Positions 18,297 through 23,598 of a DNA stretch of 23,598 nucleotides are shown piece after piece (the stretch's first letter is position 1; each line of letters begins with the position of its first letter). Below the pieces are notes generated by a model that saw nothing but the letters and a program-made list of their open reading frames with translations, searched no databases and was not told where the DNA came from. The DNA comes from DATCKG01 sp036562385 (GTDB lineage: Bacteria; Bacillota; Sulfobacillia; Symbiobacteriales; Symbiobacteriaceae): positions 1-23,598 of the forward strand of contig DATCKG010000027.1 of the NCBI GenBank assembly GCA_036562385.1, written 5' to 3'. The position numbers and the translations under genes are program-made.

Positions 18297-18318
18297 AATA
18301 GATCCAAAGGGATCTATT
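18297..18318. promoter_or_regulatory. Perfect dyad upstream of fixA, candidate operator
   Basis: Perfect 9-bp inverted repeat AATAGATCC-AAAG-GGATCTATT, 67 nt before the fixA start and in an AT-rich spacer. No T-run follows, so it is not an obvious terminator. A possible -10 TAAAAT (18344-18349) lies 25 nt downstream with no good -35, which would suit an activator- or repressor-controlled promoter. Inference only. Confidence 0.45.
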
Positions 18319-18384
18319 AAGTCTAGCGCACGCAAAGTTAGTTTAAAATTATTGACTTGGCCTTTTTGTGGAGGCGATCTGTCG

Positions 18385-19209
18385 GTGCATATCGTTGTTT
18401 GCGTGAAACAAGTACCTGACAGCCGCGAGATCCGAATCGATACCAAGACTGGCACGCTCATCCGAGAGGGAGTCCCCTCCATTATGAACCCGTACGACCT
18501 GCACGGTCTTGAGGCGGCCCTCCGGCTGAAGGAACAGTTCGGCGGGCGCGTCACCGTCGTGACCATGGGCCCGCCCATGGCTGCGAAGGTACTCAAGCAG
18601 GCCGTGGGCCTCGGAGCCGACGAGGGAGTGCTGGTGACTGACCGCAAGTTCAGCGGCGCCGATACTCTGGCCACCTCGTATGTGCTCGCGGAAGCCATTA
18701 AGAAAATCGCCGCCACCTGGGGGCCTGTGGATATGGTGATCTGCGGCAAGCAGACCATCGACGGCGATACCGGTCAGGTGGGGCCGGGCATCGCCTGCCG
18801 TCTGAACCTGCAGCAGCTCACCTACGTGGAGAAGATCATCGCCATCGAAGGGCGCCGGATCCGGGTGGAGCGCCACCTGGAGGATGGGGTCGAACTGGTG
18901 GAGACCAGCCTGCCCGTCCTGATCACGGCCCTGAAAGAGATGAACACGGTACGCCGGGCCAGCTTCCCCGGCATGCTGAAAGCGGCCCGGTACCAGCCGG
19001 TGGTCTGGACCGTAGCGGACTTCCCTGATATCGATGTGCAGAAGATCGGCCTCCAGGGTTCTGCCACCGTCGTCAGTCGGTCGTGGGTGCCTGAGGTGAA
19101 GAAGGTCAACACCACCTTTGTGGACAGCGCCGAAGCCCTTTGGAAGGCCCTGTGGGCAACGGACCTGCCCGACCGACTGGGCTGGAGGGCGAAGGAGGGA
19201 GCTAACTAA
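18385..19209 (+). CDS. fixA: Electron transfer flavoprotein beta subunit, FixA
   Basis: Beta subunit of the FixAB electron transfer flavoprotein, which in FixABCX systems takes electrons from NADH and splits them between ferredoxin and quinone. 274 residues. Starts MHIVVCVKQVPDS, followed by NPYDLHGLEAALRLKE, the GADEGVLVTDRKFSGADTLA segment and the conserved GKQTIDGDTGQVGP nucleotide/FAD-binding motif near residue 125. I chose GTG 18385-18387, with GGAGG 10 nt upstream; an ATG-like extension further upstream would add 11 residues with no ribosome site. Its stop codon directly abuts the fixB ATG. First gene of fixABCX. Confidence 0.94.
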   Translation: MHIVVCVKQVPDSREIRIDTKTGTLIREGVPSIMNPYDLHGLEAALRLKEQFGGRVTVVTMGPPMAAKVLKQAVGLGADEGVLVTDRKFSGADTLATSYVLAEAIKKIAATWGPVDMVICGKQTIDGDTGQVGPGIACRLNLQQLTYVEKIIAIEGRRIRVERHLEDGVELVETSLPVLITALKEMNTVRRASFPGMLKAARYQPVVWTVADFPDIDVQKIGLQGSATVVSRSWVPEVKKVNTTFVDSAEALWKALWATDLPDRLGWRAKEGAN

Positions 19210-20235
19210 ATGGAATACGAAGGGATTATGGTCTGGGTGGAGCACCGTGCCGGCGTGGCCAAATCGGTGAGCTGGCAGCTCATCGGCCAGGCCCGGCGGA
19301 TGGCGGACAAGCTGGGGACGGAGGTGTTCGCCCTGGTACAGGGCTATCAGGTGGCGCACCTGGCCCAGGAAGCCATTTACTACGGGGCCGACCGTGCCTA
19401 TCTGGTTGACCATCCCGTCCTGAAGGATTACCGGACCCAGCCCTACAGCATATCCACCTTGGAGGCCATTCGGGTCGCGAAGCCGGAGATTTTTCTGATC
19501 GGCGCCACCTATCAGGGTCGGGACCTGGCAGGGGCCGTGGCCACGCACCTGCCCACCGGACTTACCGCCGACACCACCATGCTGGATGTGGAACCCCACC
19601 CCTCGAGGCTCCTGCTGGCTTCCCGTCCGGCCTTCAGCGAAAAGCTGATGGCCACCATCCTCTGCAAGAAGTACAAGCCGCAGATGGCCACCGCGCGGCC
19701 AGGCATCTTTGAGGCCCTCCCCCGGGACACCAGCCGCACCGGGCAGATCATCCCGCTGCCGTTCCACATGGACGAGTCGGAGATCCCCACGAAGGTGCTC
19801 GGATTCTTCCAGGATGAAAACCGGGTCAATCTCGAGGACGCCCAGGTGATCGTCGCCGGCGGCCGGGGCATCGGCGGCCCGGAGGGATTCAAGGTCCTGA
19901 AGGAACTGGCTGACCTCCTGGGCGGCGTGGTGGGTGCCAGCCGTCCCTGCTGCGACCTGGGCTGGATCAGCCACGCCCACCAGGTGGGGCAGACCGGCAA
20001 GACCGTCCGTCCCAAGCTGTACATCGCCGTGGGCATCTCGGGAGCGGTACAGCACACGGTGGGCATGAGCAATTCGCATGTGATCGTGGCCATCAACCGG
20101 GACCCCAACGCGCCGATCTTCCAGGTGGCCCACTACGGCATCGTCGGCGACTGGCAGCGGGTAGTGCCGGAGTTGATTCGGGTGGTGTCCGCCGGACGGC
20201 CCCTTACGACGGTGACGGGAGGTGAGGTCCGGTGA
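19210..20235 (+). CDS. fixB: Electron transfer flavoprotein alpha subunit, FixB
   Basis: Alpha subunit pairing with FixA; it binds the FAD that passes electrons to FixC. 341 residues. N-terminal domain begins YEGIMVWVEHRAG; the C-terminal FAD-binding domain shows VIVAGGRGIGGPEGF, SRPCCDLGWISHAHQVGQTG (the GQTGKTV motif is at 260-266), LYIAVGISGAVQHTVGM and VAINRDPNAPIFQVAHYGIVGD, all diagnostic of ETF-alpha. The ATG immediately follows the fixA stop, with GGAGGGAG overlapping the end of fixA. Its own stop overlaps the fixC GTG by 4 nt. No acyl-CoA dehydrogenase gene is nearby, which fits the Fix branch rather than beta-oxidation ETF. Confidence 0.95.
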   Translation: MEYEGIMVWVEHRAGVAKSVSWQLIGQARRMADKLGTEVFALVQGYQVAHLAQEAIYYGADRAYLVDHPVLKDYRTQPYSISTLEAIRVAKPEIFLIGATYQGRDLAGAVATHLPTGLTADTTMLDVEPHPSRLLLASRPAFSEKLMATILCKKYKPQMATARPGIFEALPRDTSRTGQIIPLPFHMDESEIPTKVLGFFQDENRVNLEDAQVIVAGGRGIGGPEGFKVLKELADLLGGVVGASRPCCDLGWISHAHQVGQTGKTVRPKLYIAVGISGAVQHTVGMSNSHVIVAINRDPNAPIFQVAHYGIVGDWQRVVPELIRVVSAGRPLTTVTGGEVR

Positions 20236-21536
20236 GCGAGCGGTTTGATGCCATCGTCGTCGGCGCCGGCCCGGCCGGCATCGCCGCTGCCCTGACCATG
20301 GCCAGGGGCGGCCTGAAGGTGCTGGTCATCGAGCGGGGCGAGTTCCCCGGCGCCAAGAACGTTTTCGGCGGCGTCCTGTACCGCCACCACCTGGAAGAAC
20401 TGATTCCGGAGTGGTGGACCAAGGCGCCTCTGGAGCGCCCCATCGTGGAGCAGAACTACTGGCTGCTGGATGAGGTCGGTGCCGTCAAGGTGGGCCACCG
20501 CAGCCTGCGATACGTCGAGGGTAAGCCCAACTGCTTTACCGCGATGCGCGCCAAGTTTGACCCCTGGTTTGCAGCCCAGGCCGAGGAAGCCGGCGCCCTG
20601 ATCATCTGCGAGACCACGGTAACGGAACTGATCATGGAGGGAGACCGGGTCGTCGGCGTACGGGTCGACCGGGATGAAGGCGACGTCTACGCCGAGGCGG
20701 TGATCATCGCCGACGGCGTAAACTCGCTGCTCGGCAAGCAGCTGGGCGCCCACCAGGAATGGAAGTCCAGCGAGGTCTCCCTGGTAGTCAAGGAGACGCT
20801 GGCCCTGCCCAAGGAGAAGATCGAGGACCGTTTCAATCTGGAGCCCGGCGAAGGGGCCACCATCGAAATTCTGGGTGCTCCCAGCAAGGGCATGGTGGGA
20901 CTGGGATTCCTGTACACCAACAAGGACTCCCTGTCGCTGGGGCTGGGTATCATGGTCGATGACCTGACGGCCTCCGGATACCGCCCCTACGAGCTGCTGG
21001 ATCAAATGAAACAGCACCCGGCCCTGCGCAAGCTTCTGCAGGGCGCCGAACTGAAAGAGTACGCCGCACACCTGATCCCGGAGGGCGGACTGCGGTCGAT
21101 GCCGAAACTCGCCGGTCCCGGCTGGATGATCTGCGGCGATGCAGCCCAGATGGTGAACTTCGTCCACCGGGAAGGCACCAACCTGGCCATTACCTCCGGC
21201 AAGCTGGCAGGCGAGACGGTGCTGGCCATGGCCAAGTCCGGCGACTTCTCTCCCGAAGGCTTCCAGCAGTACGCCAGGGCCATCAAGGCCTCGTACATCC
21301 ACAGGGATCTCTCCAAGTACCAGCGGCTGCCTGCTTTCCTGCACGAGCATAAGCAGCTCGTGATGGAGCAGCTGCCCCAGGTGCTCAACAACAGCCTCTA
21401 CGAGTGGTTCAACGTGGACGAGCGGCCCAAGACGGATCATCAGCGGCAGATCATGCAGCAACTGAAGGAAGCCGCCGGCGGTACCTGGAACCTGCTGAAA
21501 CTTGCCTATCAGGGATGGAGGGCGATCAACGAATGA
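20232..21536 (+). CDS. fixC: FixC, ETF:quinone oxidoreductase-like flavoprotein
   Basis: FAD protein that receives the high-potential electrons from FixAB and passes them toward the quinone pool. 434 residues. Rossmann FAD motif GAGPAG (11-16) with the Glu of the second strand at residue 34 (VLVIERGEFPGAKN), the FixC/ETF-QO segment GGVLYRHHLEELIPEW, and the second FAD motif with Gly302-Asp303 in ICGDAAQMVNFVHREGTN. Shorter than mitochondrial ETF-QO because the FeS domain is supplied separately by FixX. GTG start, GGAGGTG upstream, 4-nt overlaps with fixB before and with fixX after. Confidence 0.95.
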   Translation: MSERFDAIVVGAGPAGIAAALTMARGGLKVLVIERGEFPGAKNVFGGVLYRHHLEELIPEWWTKAPLERPIVEQNYWLLDEVGAVKVGHRSLRYVEGKPNCFTAMRAKFDPWFAAQAEEAGALIICETTVTELIMEGDRVVGVRVDRDEGDVYAEAVIIADGVNSLLGKQLGAHQEWKSSEVSLVVKETLALPKEKIEDRFNLEPGEGATIEILGAPSKGMVGLGFLYTNKDSLSLGLGIMVDDLTASGYRPYELLDQMKQHPALRKLLQGAELKEYAAHLIPEGGLRSMPKLAGPGWMICGDAAQMVNFVHREGTNLAITSGKLAGETVLAMAKSGDFSPEGFQQYARAIKASYIHRDLSKYQRLPAFLHEHKQLVMEQLPQVLNNSLYEWFNVDERPKTDHQRQIMQQLKEAAGGTWNLLKLAYQGWRAINE

Positions 21537-21811
21537 GCGTATCGATCGAGGAAAGGCTCTTTACCATCCGGTACCGCTGCGATGACGAGACGCACCTTCG
21601 AATCAAGGATCAGTCGATCTGCCGGACCTGCGAGGGCCAGCCCTGCGTCACTTTCTGCCCGGCGGCGGTTTACGCCTTCCGAGACGGCAAGATGCACGTG
21701 GCCTACGAAAACTGCGTGGAGTGCGGCACCTGCCGGATCGCGTGCGGTCACCAAAACATCGAATGGCGCTACCCGAAAGGCGGCTTCGGGATCGCCTATA
21801 AGTTCGGTTAA
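21533..21811 (+). CDS. fixX: Ferredoxin-like protein FixX
   Basis: Iron-sulfur partner of FixC. 92 residues, nine Cys. Two cluster motifs: C30, C33, C38, C42 (CRTCEGQPCVTFC followed by P) and C61, C64, C67, C71 (CVECGTCRIAC), so up to two 4Fe-4S clusters. C-terminus ends IEWRYPKGGFGIAYKFG, typical of FixX. The ATG overlaps the fixC stop by 4 nt (ATGA) and has GGAGGG upstream; longer in-frame starts fall inside fixC. Last gene of the operon, followed by a strong terminator. Confidence 0.95.
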   Translation: MSVSIEERLFTIRYRCDDETHLRIKDQSICRTCEGQPCVTFCPAAVYAFRDGKMHVAYENCVECGTCRIACGHQNIEWRYPKGGFGIAYKFG

Positions 21812-21818
21812 AGCGGCA

Positions 21819-21854
21819 AGTGGCCCGCCCCGTGTGGGGGCGGGCCACTGGTTT
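21819..21854 (+). terminator. Terminator of fixABCX
   Basis: Perfect 13-bp GC-rich stem (21819-21831 with 21837-21849), 5-nt loop, 7 nt after the fixX stop, followed by GGTTTCG. T-run short, but hairpin very stable. Confidence 0.75.
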
Positions 21855-21858
21855 CGAA

Positions 21859-21895
21859 GCCCTGTCCCAGGCGCAGGATCCGCCTGGGACAGGGC
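21859..21895. promoter_or_regulatory. Perfect 15-bp inverted repeat before the ABC-LytTR gene
   Basis: Arms 21859-21873 and 21881-21895 pair perfectly around a 7-nt loop. It is followed by GAAAAAAG, not by T, so it is not a standard plus-strand terminator; on the minus strand the T-run would precede the hairpin. It ends 23 nt before the GTG of the next gene. It could be an operator, a leader hairpin in the mRNA, or a second, Rho-type stop for fixABCX. Confidence 0.55.
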
Positions 21896-21918
21896 GAAAA
21901 AAGCAGAGGGTGATTGTT

Positions 21919-22911
21919 GTGAATCTGCTGGAGATCGAAGATCTGCACCACCCGGACGGGCTCTACGGTATCACGTTTTCCCTCGCACCGGGAGAGGTGC
22001 TGGCCCTGGTGGGCAGCCGCGGAAACGGCAAGGGGCCGCTTCTGCGGCTCCTTACGGGCAAAGGCCGCCCCTCCCGGGGCTGGATCCGAATTGCCGGATA
22101 CACCCCCCAGGAGCCCGGCGCCACCGCTCAGATTGGCGTCGCCGGGTCCGACTGGGGGGTGAACCCGCTCCACACGGTACGTGAGGCTCTGGCGCTCTTC
22201 GCCCGGCTCTGGTCCCTGCCCCGGGAAAGAGTAGACCAGGTGGCCGCGGCCCTGGAGCTGAAAGCCGTGGCAAACCAGCCGGTGTGCAGCCTCTCACCGG
22301 GAGAACTTGCCCGGCTGCGCCTCGGTCGCGCACTGCTCCACAATCCACCCCTGCTGGTTTTGGATGAACCAATCGATGACGTCGATGTGGAGAGCGCGGG
22401 GATCATCGAAACGGTCATCAGCGCCCAGGCGGAAGAAGGCAAGGGGGTGCTGCTCACCACCTTCGGTCACCCCCGGGCCCTGCGCCTCGCTACCCGCTTG
22501 CTGTATATGGAATTTGGGCGCCTCGTCGACGCCCCGGCAGTGCCGAAACCACCTGCCGAACCCGCCGAACCGGCACCGCCCCGGGTGGACCTGATTGCGG
22601 CCCGTCGCGACGAGCGTATTGTCCTCTTCTCGCCCGGGGAAATTCTGTATGCCTACGCACAGGACAAGAGCGTCTATATCCACACCCGGGAAGGGGACTG
22701 GACTGTTCCCTTCACGCTGGCCGAACTGGAAGAAAGGTTGGCTCCCCATGGATTTTTCCGGGCACACCGCGCGTACCTGGTGAACCTCGCCCAGGTACGG
22801 GAAATCGCCGCCTGGACCCGCAGCAGCTTTTCCCTGCGGCTCCGAGACGGGGGAGAGATTCCCCTGAGCAAACACCGGGTGGCGGAACTGAAGGAACTCT
22901 TGGGGTGGTAA
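21919..22911 (+). CDS. ABC ATPase-like domain fused to LytTR DNA-binding domain
   Basis: 330 residues. Residues 1-208 look like an ABC transporter ATPase: Walker A region GSRGNGKGP (32-40), signature LSPGE (125-129), Walker B LLVLDEP (145-151), D-loop-like DDVD, and His184 in the H-loop position. A Pro/Ala/Glu linker (209-221) leads to a LytTR DNA-binding domain (about 229-330) with the typical GFFRAHRAYLVNLAQV block and a C-terminal PLSKHRVAELKELL helix. Walker A is abnormal: the Ser/Thr after Lys38 that binds Mg-ATP is Gly39, and Pro follows. It may bind nucleotide weakly and work as a regulator of the adjacent ABC genes. Start: GTG 21919-21921, GAGGG 8 nt upstream; longer reading frames would run through the hairpin. 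Confidence 0.85.
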   Translation: MNLLEIEDLHHPDGLYGITFSLAPGEVLALVGSRGNGKGPLLRLLTGKGRPSRGWIRIAGYTPQEPGATAQIGVAGSDWGVNPLHTVREALALFARLWSLPRERVDQVAAALELKAVANQPVCSLSPGELARLRLGRALLHNPPLLVLDEPIDDVDVESAGIIETVISAQAEEGKGVLLTTFGHPRALRLATRLLYMEFGRLVDAPAVPKPPAEPAEPAPPRVDLIAARRDERIVLFSPGEILYAYAQDKSVYIHTREGDWTVPFTLAELEERLAPHGFFRAHRAYLVNLAQVREIAAWTRSSFSLRLRDGGEIPLSKHRVAELKELLGW

Positions 22912-23002
22912 CGGCACCACTCGTCGTCCCCAGGCACCAGTTGTCCGGAAACGAAAGCGCCGCCCCGGCCTCCATGCGAAAATGGAGCCGAGGTGAGCAC
23001 CC

Positions 23003-23573
23003 GTGATCGAACTGAGGGATGTGACCAAGTGCTACGGCTCCGTGACAGCGCTGTCCGGGGTCAGCCTGCAGGTTCACGAGGGGGAGATCTTCGGACTCCT
23101 GGGGCCCAACGGCGCCGGAAAAACCACGACACTGCGGCTGGTAGCCGGACTCGCCCGGCCCACCCGTGGTACCGTGCGGGTCGGGGGGCAGGACCCCTGG
23201 CAGGAGGGGCAGGCCATTCACCGACCTGCAGCACCGGCTGGCTGGCAAGCTTTCCAAGGGCCAAAGACAGCGGGTGGCCCTGGCCCGGGCGTTGGTCCAC
23301 CGTCCACAGCTGCTCTTTCTGGACGAACCCACGGCAGGCCTGGACCCCGTGGCGGCGTCCGAGTTGCACGAACGGATTGCGGGACTGCGGGCCCGGGGCG
23401 TCACCATCCTCCTCAGCAGCCACGACATGGCCGAGGTGGAGAAACTGTGCGACCGGGTCTGTCTCCTGAATCGTGGCAGGATGCTGGCTTGTGATACCCC
23501 GACGAGGCTCAAGGCGGCCCACGGACCTACCCTGACCGATGCGTTCATTCATCTGACAAGGAGGGTCCGCTGA
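23003..23573 (+). pseudogene. ABC transporter ATPase broken by internal deletion and frameshift
   Basis: The 5' part (GTG 23003, GAGGTG upstream) encodes a normal ABC ATPase start, IELRDVTKCYGSVTALSGVS, Walker A GPNGAGKTT (34-42) and RPTRGTVRVGGQDPW. At about 23215-23230 the homology jumps to another frame and continues TDLQHRLAGKLSKGQRQRVA (signature), LLFLDEPTAGLDP (Walker B, D-loop), LLSSHDMAEVEKL (H-loop) and a normal C-terminus, stopping at 23571-23573. Between Walker A Lys and the signature Ser only about 44 codons remain where ABC-2/NatA-type ATPases have roughly 95, so the Q-loop and helical domain are missing as well as the frame. Flanked by the ABC-LytTR gene and a permease start. 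Assembly error cannot be excluded. Confidence 0.82.
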
Positions 23574-23598
23574 TGCGGTTCTTCGTCCTGCTGCAGGG
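23573..23598 (+). CDS. Start of a probable ABC permease, cut by the window edge
   Basis: An ATG at 23573-23575 overlaps the stop of the broken ATPase by one base (TGATG) and has AGGAGGG upstream. Only the first codons (MRFFVLLQ) are visible. Position after an ABC-2-type ATPase suggests the membrane permease of the same transporter. Confidence 0.5.

Noticed and set aside
18349..20133. Long minus-strand open frame opposite fixA-fixB
   Set aside because: Shadow of the ETF genes; no ribosome site and no recognisable domains.
20133..21461. Long minus-strand open frame opposite fixC
   Set aside because: Shadow of fixC, which has all FAD motifs.
23210..23235. Programmed ribosomal frameshift in the ABC ATPase
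   Set aside because: No slippery heptamer or stimulating hairpin was seen, and about 50 essential residues are missing, which a frameshift alone cannot explain.

Overview
The window looks like a GC-rich, Gram-positive (Firmicutes/Clostridia-type) chromosome. The signs are the gene order recO - glyQ - glyS - ppsR - dnaG - rpoD(sigA), a glycine T-box leader, a c-di-AMP (ydaO-type) riboswitch, two-subunit glycyl-tRNA synthetase, strong AGGAGG-type ribosome sites and many GTG starts. A Symbiobacterium-like bacterium is my best guess; this is an inference from gene content and composition, not a database match.

Layout. 1-1.7 kb: glycerate kinase on the minus strand, then two minus-strand tRNA genes (Ile2-CAU and Asn-GUU), each with its own promoter and terminator. 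1.8-3.1 kb: three small genes of unknown role: a secreted repeat protein (DUF2680-like), a convergent membrane-anchored DUF4363-like protein, and a glycine-zipper protein. 3.1-17.3 kb: a long minus-strand housekeeping block, read from high to low coordinates: a 35-residue small protein, recO, an orphan 105-residue protein, a DcuA/DcuB-type C4-dicarboxylate carrier, the T-box-controlled glyQ-glyS-DUF1189 operon, ppsR-ppdK (pyruvate phosphate dikinase and its bifunctional regulator, overlapping by 8 nt), and dnaG-rpoD. Compared with the Bacillus arrangement the ccpN regulator is missing, and ppdK, the dicarboxylate carrier and two small genes are inserted.

17.3-23.6 kb, plus strand: a promoter, a c-di-AMP riboswitch and a candidate SD-sequestering switch precede a secreted CAP/SCP-domain protein. 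Then comes a tight fixABCX operon (electron-bifurcating ETF, ETF:quinone-oxidoreductase-like flavoprotein, ferredoxin-like protein). It is followed by an unusual ABC ATPase fused to a LytTR DNA-binding domain and with a defective Walker A motif, an ABC ATPase gene broken by an internal deletion plus frameshift, and the first codons of a probable permease cut by the window edge.

The most rewarding points are the riboswitch leader with three mutually complementary SD/anti-SD elements, the T-box that brings a DUF1189 membrane protein under glycine control, the ABC-LytTR fusion beside a broken ABC ATPase, and the previously easy-to-miss 35-codon gene before recO. No CRISPR array, rRNA gene, phage or insertion sequence was seen.
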